From assembly GCA_964017235.1 (NCBI GenBank), contig OZ024929.1, positions 156,535,609-156,599,608 of the forward strand: a stretch of DNA of 64,000 bases. Reading direction: 5' to 3'. The position numbers and the translations under genes were made by a program. This document shows positions 55,801 through 61,654 of this stretch, piece by piece. Origin of the DNA: Sabellastarte sp. h YS-2021 (taxonomy: Eukaryota; Annelida; Polychaeta; Sabellida; Sabellidae). The first letter of the stretch is position 1; each line of letters starts with the position of its first letter. The notes under the pieces are model-generated. The model did not search any database and was not told the origin of the DNA. It was given only the letters and a program-made list of their open reading frames with translations.

Positions 55801-57673
55801 ATAAAATTGAAAATTTTAATTACTTAAATGTAGCTTTTATAAGCTACAAGCTTACCATGTGGGACTTAGAAGAGTCCCACCCTGCCTCCCCGCTGTTTAC
55901 AGCTGAGGGGTAGGTTTAAAAAATTTCAACGAGAAAGTAGGACGATTGGTCAGAAGTTATCACGTGACGACAACTACCAGTATATCCGGTGGCTAACAAG
56001 AACGATCTTTTTTTCTAAGACGTTGGCCCCGGATGTGGCAACCCGAGATCAGCATTAAGTCCCACATGGTAAGCTTGTAGCTTATAAAAGCTACATTTAA
56101 GTAATTAAAATTTTCAAATTAATGTGTTTGCATTTATATTGGTTTTTACAATGCAGTTTCATATTATAAGTTATATAAATTCATTTGAAGTAGTCAACAT
56201 TTTGATGTTTCCTTGATGTTTATCTAAACTGTATAGCTAAATGTTGCTTTGATTATTTTAATACTACTTCTCTGTTTACGGTCACTGGGGCATACTTTAC
56301 AGAAATATATGTAATTCACAAATATAATGCAATTTGTAAGGTATCCAATAACTCACGTTATCTTTAAATTTACAAAGATTGTTCTGTTTTACCTTTAACT
56401 GAGTGAAAAAAAACATATAATAAATTAAGTTGTAGTTTCCACTCTTCCCAGCAAAAGTATCCATCTCTATAGTCGATAGCCTACACTGTTTCTGTAAATT
56501 CAAATGACAATTTGTTAACACATCATTTAATGACTTTAGTAATCCAATTAATGCCTTCCAATTTTCATGGCATTAAACTACTGAGGCTTTTCTGAGAAAC
56601 CTGTTTGGAGGAGAAAAAATTTGAACAGAAACTTTAAAAATTGTTGTCAATTGTCACTTTTCACAGAACCCTGCAGAATCCATTTTTGGTACAGCAAGTG
56701 TGGGGCCCATGCGGTTTCTGACTGCCCTCAATATGTCATACCCCCATCATGTGGAGGAAATGACCCGGCAGCTCTGGGCCAGAGTCTGGTGTAAGGTGAG
56801 CATGTGCAGTACAACATTCCATTATATGTTCAGAGACTTATGTACCTGTCTCATCGCTGCAGTTAAGCAGCAGTGAGCTACGTTTGTACTTGGATGGGTG
56901 ACCATCTGAGTTCTAGGCCAGGTATGGGATGTATGTGATTTTTGAATTTGTTTCTTTATTACAAGAATTTAGTAAATTCTGCTTTGCTATTCGTGTCTCT
57001 GATGGCTTTGCAGCTGGAGGATGTAGACTGAAATACTTTTTGGCCTTGTTATTGCACTACTTTCTGTTATATTTTATGTTTTACAAAACCACTTCTCACA
57101 GCCTGTATTTTCTGCGGTATGAATTAGCTTAAAATGTAACACTTTCTCACACAGATTCTGTGTATCAGTTTTCATGATTGTATTCCAGTTTAGCAAGTCA
57201 CTAGAACTACATCAGAGTTGGGAATAAAAAAAAACAAAAACAAAAAAACACTGAAAAACCAAAATTTGAGTCCATACCATATACAATCCTAAGTACAAAA
57301 CATAGATTGCCCCAATTACCTTACACCAGGGGTATAAAGGATAAGAGATCTTTAGCCAAACACAGGTGTTTCACAGACATTTCACAGATATATTTGTGTT
57401 AAATATCTGTGAATAGGCCAGTAGTTGTAGATATTTATCAAGTTATTAATCAATCTCAGATGATAAACAGCAACATGGGTGTTTTTCAAAGATTCTGGGA
57501 TATATTTGAGTTAAAAATCTATGAACATATTGGTAGATGTAGATATTCCAAAGAAACTACTGCATTACTTAATACTATTAATGTGAAAATATTCTTCATG
57601 TTATTTTCAAGTGATCATCATATTTCTTTTGTTGCAGGATTTACCAATCAACAAACCTGAGTACATAGTAGAG
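31742..57673 (+). CDS. GSTK1: Glutathione S-transferase kappa gene (5' five coding exons; 3' end outside window)
   Basis: Five consecutive coding segments with AG/GT borders and matching phases encode the first 142 codons of a kappa-class GST: 31742-31819, one of 47006-47087 or 48032-48113, 49184-49284, 56667-56795, 57638-57673. Visible family signatures are ELFYDVVSPYSW at residues 11-22, with the catalytic Ser at 18 (Ser16 in human GSTK1), LCRY, NKPP, MRFLTALN and LWARVW. Kappa GSTs are thioredoxin-fold enzymes of mitochondria and peroxisomes that conjugate or transfer glutathione. The usual length is about 225 residues, so roughly 80 C-terminal residues lie beyond 64000. Introns of 15 kb, 7 kb and more are packed with repeats. 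The last seen donor is GC-type (GAG followed by GCAAGT). The gene symbol follows the human family member. Confidence 0.9.
32173..32381. mobile_element. Short MITE with doubled inverted-repeat motif
   Basis: The left end reads CAGCCAGTGAAGTTTGTCAC then CACAGTGAAGTTCGTCAC. The right end is its inverted counterpart (GGTGACAAACTTCACTGG, GTGACGAAATTCACTGGG). Each arm thus contains two copies of a roughly 19-bp GTGAAGTTYGTCAC motif. The whole is about 210 bp with no coding capacity. Confidence 0.6.
33366..33510 (+). repeat. Family A tail fragment
   Basis: This segment (TTGAGACGTGGTTCTCTTATG, then GATTATTATATCTACTTTTAC and TAAATTTTACAGC) is a diverged copy of 19100-19232, part of the family A element at 18609. 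It is cut off by the start of the family B element at 33511, so B inserted into an older A copy. Confidence 0.55.
33511..36789 (+). mobile_element. Hairpin-headed tandem-core element, family B, complete copy
   Basis: The head 33511-33539 folds as a hairpin (TATATCCCCAGAC, loop GAAA, GTCGGGGATATA). A GTCGCGCCGCCG patch follows, then about five degenerate units of about 350 bp (each with CCCTGT..TGTNAAACTATG and TTGGAAATGGTAAGTCTGA), then unrelated filler. At 36746-36757 GTCTGGGGATAT restates the head in reverse complement. It is followed by a hairpin (TTGGCGCC...GGCCCAA) and CTAGTT at 36780-36785. A near-identical second copy starts at 62536. There is no coding frame. Confidence 0.65.
36330..36560. 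repeat. Tandem duplication of about 125 bp
   Basis: GAAACAGATATGCGCTTTTG with GAATGGACATTGAATCATCA and TTTAAATACTTTGAA near 36351-36425 is repeated, with few changes, near 36483-36556. It lies within the 3' part of the family B element. Confidence 0.65.
36976..37321. repeat. Repeat family E, copy 1
   Basis: About 340 bp beginning ATAACTCCAAAACACCCCGT and CATCGCGTTTCGG, with CACACACCTGTGCTATAAAA and GTATCTCAAAAACGGTGAGG inside. It is repeated with a few substitutions at 41118-41458. It carries the ATCTC-AAAC core motif also seen in families A and B. Confidence 0.65.
37322..38440. repeat. Degenerate tandem units and a 185-bp direct duplication
   Basis: ATCCTGACTTTATGGTGACC TTAAACT recurs at about 37397 and 37694 (spacing near 300 bp), with weaker copies between. 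At 38070-38440 a unit with GATTATACTTAAGTAA and CTTCTTGCTCCCTCCTCATT is present twice in tandem (second start near 38262). No coding frame. Confidence 0.55.
38948..39491. mobile_element. hAT-type MITE with 8-bp target duplication
   Basis: The ends TAGTGTAGGGAT and ATCCCTATACTA are inverted repeats. They are flanked on both sides by ATGCAGGT (38940-38947 and 39492-39499). The unoccupied site exists in the tandem copy of the host segment near 39763 (ACATGCAGGTGAAA), which proves the insertion. The interior is rich in ATCGATCGAT motifs. An 8-bp duplication fits the hAT superfamily; no transposase is present. Confidence 0.8.
39814..40816 (-). mobile_element. L2/Rex-like LINE lacking the reverse transcriptase
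   Basis: The minus-strand element ends 3' in a TTCTA-type microsatellite (39814-39828), with a 3' UTR containing AGCGCTATAAAAGTA. GGAT flanks both sides (39810-39813 and 40817-40820), and the empty site is seen in the tandem host copy. It is only 1.0 kb because the central ORF2 is missing, yet it keeps a 5' end and a 3' end. Confidence 0.75.
39970..40764 (-). pseudogene. LINE ORF2 derivative: linker joined in frame to the C-terminus, palm deleted
   Basis: The frame reads KHAPLVTRTFTKGAAGWLSD, then the endonuclease-RT linker (QNRARLRKQIARCNAIITRD, NYFRNLISDNAHDSKKLWQI, PSDVPKFDLFKAVSEDEVRKVF). It passes directly, without a frame change, into HRSVFKTALLVYKFLHSGHP, which lies after the reverse transcriptase in the copy at 10395. 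The whole catalytic region is therefore absent. One TAG at about 40122-40120 interrupts; the same frame then continues with LPDDVRSAKSLSSFRKMLKT to the natural stop at 39972-39970. It cannot polymerise by itself and would need a helper LINE. Confidence 0.8.
41118..41458. repeat. Repeat family E, copy 2
   Basis: Second copy of the segment at 36976-37321, sharing TCATCGCGTTTTGGGAAAA, CACACACCTGTGCTATAAAA, AGGATTTTCTCATCAATCGG and CTTTCACATGCCGAAGTTT. It stops shortly before the head of the family C element. Confidence 0.65.
41496..43338 (+). mobile_element. Hairpin-headed tandem-core element, family C
   Basis: The head 41497-41523 is a perfect hairpin (TATCCACCGGAT, loop AGC, ATCCGGTGGATA). 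CGCCTACGCCGCCGCCGC follows, then about ten units of 146-147 bp starting at 41733, 41880, 42027, 42173, 42320, 42467, 42614 and 42760, with a deletion near 42895. The end shows CTGGTGGATAC (43288-43298, the head in reverse complement), the hairpin GCATCGG-TTCT-CCGATGTGC (43304-43323) and CTAGTT at 43329-43334. Units carry TTGACCTTGGACCCCTCCTT. There is no coding capacity. Confidence 0.7.
43722..46460 (+). mobile_element. Hairpin-headed tandem-core element, family A, long copy
   Basis: The head 43722-43751 is a hairpin (ACCCCACAGCC...GGCTGTTGGGGT), followed by a CGGGCGGGCGGGCGGCGGC patch. Thirteen core units start at 43824, 43971 and then every 146 bp to 45431, with the last at 45574. The tail contains GGCTGTGGGGTA (46172-46183, inverse of the head), the hairpin GCATCTCTGATGC (46187-46199) and CTAGTT (46206-46211). 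A second, slightly diverged tail copy follows to about 46460. Within the array, pairs of units are themselves duplicated. Confidence 0.7.
46461..47005. other. Intron sequence upstream of GSTK exon 2a
   Basis: A+T-rich intron sequence with a small direct repeat of AGCTAATATGAAAAACATGT at about 46474-46505. A pyrimidine-rich tract (TTTATTTCCCTCTTTCTAG) precedes exon 2a. Confidence 0.5.
47006..47087 (+). CDS. GSTK1: GSTK exon 2a (alternative copy)
   Basis: After TTTCCCTCTTTCTAG the exon reads VLCRYREKWDMDLKLRPLF then LGGIMQGSG and ends in GGGTCAG before the donor GTAATA. Its length is 82 nt, phase 0 to 1. It corresponds to residues 27-54 of the protein and aligns with the human ILCRYQ...GIMK.SG block. 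It shares 20 of 28 residues with exon 2b, though many codons differ silently (for example CTC TGT AGA against CTA TGC CGA). Confidence 0.85.
47212..47449 (+). mobile_element. tRNA-derived SINE with 16-bp target duplication
   Basis: The head has box A GGTGGCAGAGTGG and box B GGTTCGATCCC at tRNA spacing. A conserved body follows (TGGTTTCCTCTGCCCTTCC, TGTTGAAAGCGACGTAAAAC), then an (AAAT)n tail. The 16-bp sequence ATCATCATTCTATACG flanks both sides exactly (47196-47211 and 47450-47465). It lies in the intron between the two exon 2 copies. Confidence 0.9.
48032..48113 (+). CDS. GSTK1: GSTK exon 2b (alternative copy)
   Basis: After TTTGCCACTTAAG the exon reads VLCRYQSKWPMKLEFKPFF then LGGIMQGSG and ends GGTTCAG before the donor GTGATT. 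It is 82 nt, with the same phases as exon 2a. Joining either copy to exon 1 and exon 3 keeps the frame; joining both, or neither, breaks it. Residue changes against 2a fall in the middle (REKWDMDLKLR against QSKWPMKLEFK), while both ends are identical. Confidence 0.85.
48610..48847. mobile_element. Small inverted-repeat element, family D
   Basis: The ends CCTCCACCAAGG and CCTTGGTGGAGG are a perfect 12-bp inverted pair, flanked by TA on each side. The interior contains TTCAAAAAGTTATGGATGGA then TTTTGATGAAGTTTTCAGG-like text, related to the core motif of the other hairpin elements. The sequence just after the right end (GCTGTCTGAGTATTC) resembles a decayed version of their terminal hairpin. It may be a short relative of families A-C or a TA-inserting MITE. 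Confidence 0.6.
49184..49284 (+). CDS. GSTK1: GSTK exon 3
   Basis: 101 nt between TTATTTTAG and GTAATT, phase 1 to 0. It completes the split codon and encodes DNKPPATNPSKGAYSMKEM then PLLAKHFGIPIKPPQ. NKPP is a conserved kappa-GST motif near the glutathione site. Confidence 0.9.
49748..49895 (+). repeat. DIRS 1 left inverted terminal repeat
   Basis: It starts GCTTACCATGTGGGACTTA and ends CCTACTTTCTCGTTG. It pairs with 55927-56074 with only one or two mismatches seen (ACACCCGG against ACATCCGG). Confidence 0.9.
50121..52286 (+). pseudogene. DIRS 1 gag-like ORF, interrupted by one TAG
   Basis: ATG 50121 is chosen because the frame above it (from 50052) adds a non-conserved leader. The N-terminus has a Cys-rich block (CRHFCF, FCPTC, PCEICTSF), also found in DIRS 2. 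The middle is Ser/Pro-rich with a Ser/Arg/Lys-rich stretch. A helical region (about 51640-51960) follows, then an RG/GR-rich basic tail (RGKSNFRGSRGRFRPHNRGR) that would bind nucleic acid. TAG at 50859-50861, directly after a CAG codon, splits an otherwise open frame of about 720 codons; a C-to-T change in CAG or readthrough are both possible. The 3' end overlaps the RT frame (+1), which starts inside it. Confidence 0.75.
52036..54342 (+). CDS. DIRS 1 reverse transcriptase-RNase H-methyltransferase-like polyprotein
   Basis: An open frame of 768 codons, shifted +1 from gag. The homologous part starts near residue 110. RT motifs in order: LFLVPKPHQRWRPVIDLSRL, SIDLSDAYLHIPI, LPFGLATAPQVF and YLDDWLI (about 52915). 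RNase H follows: LFTDASNEGWGAHL (about 53400), NVLELKAVSLAL, ATDNSTVVAYI and ARHIPGCLNVMADLLSR. A DAM-like methyltransferase segment comes next (HVDLFATHLNHKLPLYVSP, then IVIAPGWPGMPWFWDL), as in many DIRS elements. The true start is unclear; expression by frameshift or reinitiation after gag is usual. The 3' end overlaps the recombinase frame. No lesion is visible. Confidence 0.9.
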   Translation: MRTSFSKKAPQKILRVLHPTRISPFVVPTGKEAPTGNAPMGAIPLKAVTSPFLREEENPTSEAPGVVFDPTIEEGGVETPLPNDSSKASLSPPVGGRLRSFRRDWLTNKCSQNVLNIITNGYVLPFRSKPNLIRFPLILSEYKAQPKDQALATCIQSLLSKNAIERVDNVKSLGFYSRLFLVPKPHQRWRPVIDLSRLNTFLHVEKFKMETPESIRTSLIPGEWVSSIDLSDAYLHIPIHPSSRKYLRFCYKAQVFQFTSLPFGLATAPQVFTMIVKEVKLMALSRGLRIHQYLDDWLIRSQSQEEAQVNTQAVVDLTQSLGWIINQEKSELKPTQVFSFVGYEYHLDSALVKPTQERWLKLQDLILRLKSKRVLTARCLMSLIGLLASTEKMVPEGRLHMRPFQFHLKEHWRYPQSLDNLLPWTEAIAAHLDWWQNPSKVMKGADLHPKDHSIQLFTDASNEGWGAHLDQNFTKGLWSDREKRLHINVLELKAVSLALRDFKDQCQDQTVLIATDNSTVVAYINKQGGTHSAEMCALLWKIMTWCHHYHITLKARHIPGCLNVMADLLSRSNQVQSTEWSLHPQVFKQICQKWFTPHVDLFATHLNHKLPLYVSPIPDPKAWDIDALNINWTNLTAYAYPPMALLHKVIQKIRQCQCLIIVIAPGWPGMPWFWDLVQLSTEIPLQLPVSTTLLKQSHKLVFHNNPQHLNLHAWCLGADNSKNKASLWRWQRELLPLSGHQQGPSTSQSGPFLKNGAEKIRWISPLHL
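54171..55373 (+). CDS. DIRS 1 tyrosine recombinase
   Basis: The C-terminal part of a long frame (open from 52362) encodes a phage-integrase-type tyrosine recombinase. The SAM-like core-binding part shows STRTIYKSKWALFEKWC and TIDGYRTAIV. The catalytic part has the first Arg in SGKRRSEIHAW (about 54655), the HxxR box in KAHDIRAFAAS (about 55055) and the last box CHWKAHNTFTNFYLKDL (about 55128-55178), which contains His/Trp and the nucleophile-type Tyr. Start position is approximate; the homologous domain begins near 54200. It replaces the DDE integrase of LTR elements and integrates circular cDNA. Downstream of the domain a G tract of 14 (55280-55293) lies before the stop at 55371-55373. Confidence 0.85.
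   Translation, partial: RLVSRSGQLQEQGFSVEVAERIAAPQRSSTRTIYKSKWALFEKWCRENSVDFSTPSVKQISDFFMYLYQDLNRRPSTIDGYRTAIVDTLGPTAQHIAHNADLHRLLSSFHRDRPKSSRNLPKWNLSVVLNELTKAPFEPMKDSDLKHLTLKTAFLLALASGKRRSEIHAWVANKVANLGQWEKVALFPSSDFIAKNQLAREGSQSVSPVTIPALTTIVDRQFKEDRTLCPVRALRFYLDRTKDLRGSRSLLFISFKKGHTSDIRPATLSSWLKQTILLCYKQADQQALDLVQVKAHDIRAFAASKAFYGGVSVDQIMQACHWKAHNTFTNFYLKDLTWSDTDNNLYLGPVVAAQQVLDPSPQTSCPRKEKRGGGGHIRYNQVFRSLSQDLGIPLPSRCYG
55764..55868 (+). repeat. DIRS 1 internal complementary region
   Basis: 55764-55807 is the reverse complement of the left outer end (CAGCATTAAGTCCCACATGG through TAGCGTAATAAAAT). 55808-55868 is the reverse complement of the right outer end (GAAAATTTTAATTACTTAAA through ACCATGTGGGACTT). 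The join point marks the two outer ends of the element. Confidence 0.9.
55927..56074 (-). repeat. DIRS 1 right inverted terminal repeat
   Basis: Reverse complement of the left repeat at 49748-49895. The unique outer right end (GTAGCTTATAAAAGCTACAT to TTTTCAA) continues to 56117. Confidence 0.9.
56667..56795 (+). CDS. GSTK1: GSTK exon 4
   Basis: 129 nt between CACTTTTCACAG and GTGAGC, phase 0 to 0, 43 codons. MRFLTALNMSYPHHVEEMTR and QLWARVW match the kappa-GST alpha-helical insertion (human MRFLTAVN...ELWMRVW). It lies 550 bp after the DIRS 1 end. Confidence 0.95.
56836..56935 (+). mobile_element. 5S rRNA-derived SINE, partial
   Basis: GCAGTTAAGCAGCAGTGAGC, then TTTGTACTTGGATGGGTGAC and CTGAGTTCTAGGCCAGGTAT. 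It is close to the minus-strand copy at 6935. It sits about 40 bp downstream of the exon 4 donor and lacks a clear tail. Confidence 0.7.
57638..57673 (+). CDS. GSTK1: GSTK exon 5 (GC donor)
   Basis: 36 nt after TTTGTTGCAG encoding DLPINKPEYIVE, phase 0, aligning with human ED.TEPQSIL. The donor is GAG followed by GCAAGT, a strong GC-AG type donor. The very short length and GC donor lower certainty, but phase and homology agree. Confidence 0.65.
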
Positions 57674-58083
57674 GCAAGTATTTCTGGTGCAACATATCAT
57701 ATTGAGTGGCGATTTAACTTTGTGGCAACATATTATGATATTAGAATACTGTGCCATTATAGTCAATGCATGATAGTGCCTTACTTATTACAGACAAAAT
57801 GGACTATTGTCTCCTGCTGGGCAGGAAGTTATAAAATACCTTTTGGGTAAATTGCTTATGACTCTAAAATGACTGTTTTTATTGCATAAAAACGTACTTA
57901 CATAATCCCAACAGATGCTTTTGTGACCTACCGTTCGGTCAAGGACACAGACAATGTGTCACGCCATTTTTTTTACTGAAAGTACACACGTAAACCCCAG
58001 CGGGCACCTGCTGGAGGTTATATCTCCACTGTAAGTTGTCATTCTTATTTTGACCGCCGTCAAGTACACACGCGTTCTTTTTT

Positions 58084-59613
58084 GTGCTTCAAAGAAAATG
58101 CTCCATTTGCTTGGGTGACATGTTGCCTTGGGACAATCACCAGGCTTGCTTGAAATGTAGAAACGACAAGAAAGGCAAGGATAAATGTGTTATTGGTAAG
58201 GAATCTGAGTGCACTATTTGTGCTGGTGCTTTGAAAATTCCTCATAGGAAGAAATCTTCAAAAAGTAAAGTTACTGAGAAGTTCGATGATTCTCTGTTGG
58301 ATGAGCCAACTCCTTCAAAGTCCTCAACTTCCACCTCTTCTACTCCTGATTCGTCTCTTCAGGAGATGTTAAAGGCTATGAATAATCAGTTAACTTCCCT
58401 GGCTTCTCAGTTTGAGGAGCTCAAACGCAGGGATAAACCTACATCTTCCAAAACAGCTCTTCCTCCCTCTCAGGAGCAGGGTATGTGTGTCCCTGTCTCC
58501 CAGACCAGACCAGTCCCCTCAGAGGGGGAACTTTCTGATGAGGAATCCTCTTTACCTGCAACGAAACGCCACAGATCTAGATCTCCTCAGGGGGATACAG
58601 ACTCTCACTCCCAGGAGTTAGATCCCTCCTATGTAGAGATGCTCAATGCCATCAGGAATTTATTGGATTTAGAGGTACCACAAGTGGAGTGCCTTGTGGC
58701 TCCCTCTGCATTTTCTAAGAAACCTTCCAAGCAGGTGGTGAGAAAGCAGAATCTGGCTTTACCTCCTGTTCAGGATATACAGTCCATGTGGGACTATAGG
58801 TTCAGGAAGGCCTCTGGAACCACAGTAAAAGACAAGTCCAGCTCTGAATCACTATCTCAGGGACAGTTTTTGGCCTTTGAGAGGCCTGACATGATATACT
58901 ACACTACCTCTCCTCAAAATACTCCTTTGAGAGCTCCAAAACTACCTGACTCATACTTCAACATATCCAAAGTAAAGTCTTTGTCAGCTTCCATATCTGT
59001 ACCTTCCAAACAATTTATTGTGCAAGAGACAGTTTGCAGAGAGAATGTTCAAATCTTGGGCCATGTAGTGTGATTTAAAATGGCCATTGAGGAGCTCAAC
59101 AATAAAATCCAGGAGTTAGCTACTGAAATTAAAGGTTCAGAAGATCTGGATACCATCAGGGAATCAGCAGATCTCATGATTAAATATTCTCAGCTACAAG
59201 CTTCTGTCACATCCTCCTTAGAGATAGCTCTGGATACAGTCCTCAAACAAAATATGACTCTGGCCTGCAATATGCTACTTGCAAGGAGAGACAGCTTATT
59301 GAAGGACTGCAGCTCAAAATTGGGTCCTAAGGACTTGGCAAACTTGCATACTGATCATTTTGACCAGCAGGAAGTTTTCAATTCGGATATCCTATCCCAG
59401 GTTGAGGATAACATGATCAAAAGACTCTCCATTTTGAAGGGTTCTGAGTCCAAGTCATACAGAGATTCTGTTAAGAACTTCGATTTCAGGAGATATTCAC
59501 ATCCAAAATCTCAGGAGAATACCAGGTCGTTTCGTGACAAACGAATGCAGCAAAACTCAACCTATAACCACTTCTCTGCGCGCGCATCACGAGGAGGCGG
59601 AAAGAGGAAGTGA
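58084..59613 (+). pseudogene. DIRS 2 gag-like ORF with one TGA
   Basis: The Cys-rich N-terminus (CSICLGDML, CLKCRND, ECTICAGAL) parallels DIRS 1. A coiled or helical segment (LQEMLKAMNNQLTSLASQFE) and a Ser/Pro-rich middle follow. TGA at 59071-59073 splits the frame, which resumes at once (KMAIEELNNKIQEL) and runs to 59613 with a basic tail (RASRGGGKRK). No in-frame ATG precedes the Cys block; the frame begins at a GTG, and the first Met is about residue 13. It overlaps the RT frame by about 80 bp, as in DIRS 1. Confidence 0.75.
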
Positions 59614-61654
59614 CTTTCCAGGGACAAGATTGCAGGATTTTTGGCAGGTATGGGCAAAAAATCAAGCACATCCCAGAGTAGTAAGTTTACTACAACATGG
59701 TTATCGCCTAGACTTCAAAATTCTACCAAAATTGTCGAAAATTCTGCTCATTTTGAGCAAATATCACAACAAAAACAAAGATAGCGCTCTCCACGAAGCG
59801 GTTCAGGCCATGCTTGCAAAAAAGGCGATAACTCATGTCAGGAAACCCTCTACTCTGGGATATTACAGCAGACTATTTCTGGTACCCAAACCTATGAAAA
59901 AGTGGAGACCAGTGATAGATTTAAGTATGTTAAACAACCATTTACATGTACCGACATTCAAAATGGAAACAGCCGAATCTATCAGGAAGTCGATTCGACA
60001 GGGGGAGTGGGTCACCTCAATAGACCTCACAGACGCTTATTTTCATGTTCCAATTCACCCACAATCTCAAAAATATCTGAGATTTCAAACAAAAAAAGGG
60101 GTTTTCCAATTTTAGGCTCTCCCTTTTGGTGTTGCAACAGCTCCCCTAGAGTTTACTCGCATTGTGAAAGAGGTAAAACACATAGCTCAAGCCAGGAACC
60201 TCAGAATCCATCAATATCTGGACGACTGGCTTCTTCGGTCACCAACAAAAGATCAGTGTCTCAAAGATTCGGAAAAATTAGTGAAATTGGTCCAAGAACT
60301 AGGCTGGCTCATCAATTTCCAAAAATCGGAATTGGTTCCCACACAAAATCTAGATTTTCTGGGTTATCACTTCGATCTTCAGAGGGGTCTGGTTTTTCCA
60401 ACCCAAAAGAAACTCGATCGGTTGAAAGTTCAGACTGTTTCCATCAGAAAGTCATTAGTCTTGACTCCAAGAAAGCTCATGTCACTCATAGGGACATTAG
60501 CTTCCTTAGAAAAAACAGTACCTCTGGGAAGGTTGCACATGAGATCTTTTCAGTGGTACCTAAGGTCACACTGGAAGTTTCCCCAGTCACTGGACAAAAG
60601 CATTCCAGTAACAAGGAATTTCCTGAATTATCTCAAATGGTGGGAGGATCTACAAAATCTTATGGCAGGTGCTCCTCTCCATCCTCATGTTCACAACACT
60701 TTGGTGTTCACAGATGCCTCCCAAAAAGGCTGGGGAGCTCACTTGAACCAAATAGTCCTCAGTGGCCTCTGGTCAAACAAGGAGGCTCAGCTTCACATCA
60801 ACGTATTGGAGCTAAAAGCTGTTCTTCTGGCCCTAAAGGGGTTTCAGGAGCACTTGCAAGGTCAAAGCGTGCTCATCTGTTCAGACAACAGTACAGTAGT
60901 ATCTTATCTGAACAAAGAAGGAGGCACCCATTCCATAGAAATGTGTGCTCTCATCTGGAGAATTCTGGCATTCACAAATTCCAGAAGGATCCAGATAAGA
61001 GCAAGACATGTACCTGGATCCCTAAATGTGATAGCAGACTCCCTATCAAGAAGGGATAAGGTCATACAAACAGAGTGTTCCCTTCACCAACAGATATTCA
61101 ACCAAATTTGCAAAGTTTGGCACACACCAATGGTAGACCTGTTTGCAACTCATCTAAATTACAAAATTCCAATTTATGTATCTCCTGTCCCAGACAGAAA
61201 GGCTTGGAAAATAGATGCATTGAATATCTGTTGGGAAGGCCTAGATGGCTATGTCTTCTGCCCAGTAGCCATCCTGCCACAAGTAATTCAAAAAATAATA
61301 ACATACCCATGCAGGATGATAGTACTGGCTCCAGGGTGGCCAGGGATGCCATGGTTTTGGGATCTGGTGGATCTCTCGACCAGGGTACCCCTACAGCTCC
61401 CTCATTGGAAGACACTACTGAAACAGCCACACTCCAACAGGTTCCACAACAATGTGGAGTACCTGAATCTACATGTGTGGCTTCTGGATTCCAGGAATCC
61501 AATTCTGGAAGATTCTCATCTGAGGTGGCAGAAAGAATTAAGGCACCTCAGAGGGAATCCTCAAGAAAAGTCTACCAATCAAGGTGGACCATTTATGGGC
61601 AATGGTGTTCACAGAATAAGGTGGACATCGCCTCAACAACTGTTCCCCAGGTAG
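59534..61654 (+). pseudogene. DIRS 2 reverse transcriptase-RNase H polyprotein with one TAG
   Basis: RT motifs: RLFLVPKPMKKWRPVIDLSM, SIDLTDAYFHVPI, then a TAG at 60113-60115 where DIRS 1 has Thr in QFTSLPFG. The same frame resumes with ALPFGVATAPLEF and YLDDWLLRS (about 60215). RNase H: FTDASQKGWGAHL, NVLELKAVLLAL, CSDNSTVVSYL, ARHVPGSLNVIADSLSR. The methyltransferase-like tail (MVDLFATHLNYKIPIYVSP, IVLAPGWPGMPWFWDL) is kept. The single stop just before the catalytic motif would prevent polymerase production unless read through. Confidence 0.85.

Larger units (their letters stand above)
49729..56117 (+). mobile_element. DIRS retrotransposon 1, structurally complete, in GSTK intron 3
   Basis: Inverted terminal repeats of about 148 bp (49748-49895 and 55927-56074) bound gag-, RT/RNase H- and tyrosine-recombinase-coding frames. 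An internal complementary region (55764-55868) matches, in reverse complement, the outer left end joined to the outer right end, the hallmark of DIRS-type elements that replicate through a circular intermediate. From that join the outer boundaries are read as 49729 and 56117. No target-site duplication is expected for this class. Total length is 6.39 kb. One stop in gag is the only obvious coding lesion. Confidence 0.9.

Noticed and set aside
59902..61059. A 385-codon plus-strand protein
   Set aside because: It is the out-of-frame shadow of the DIRS 2 RT/RNase H gene, with no domain of its own.
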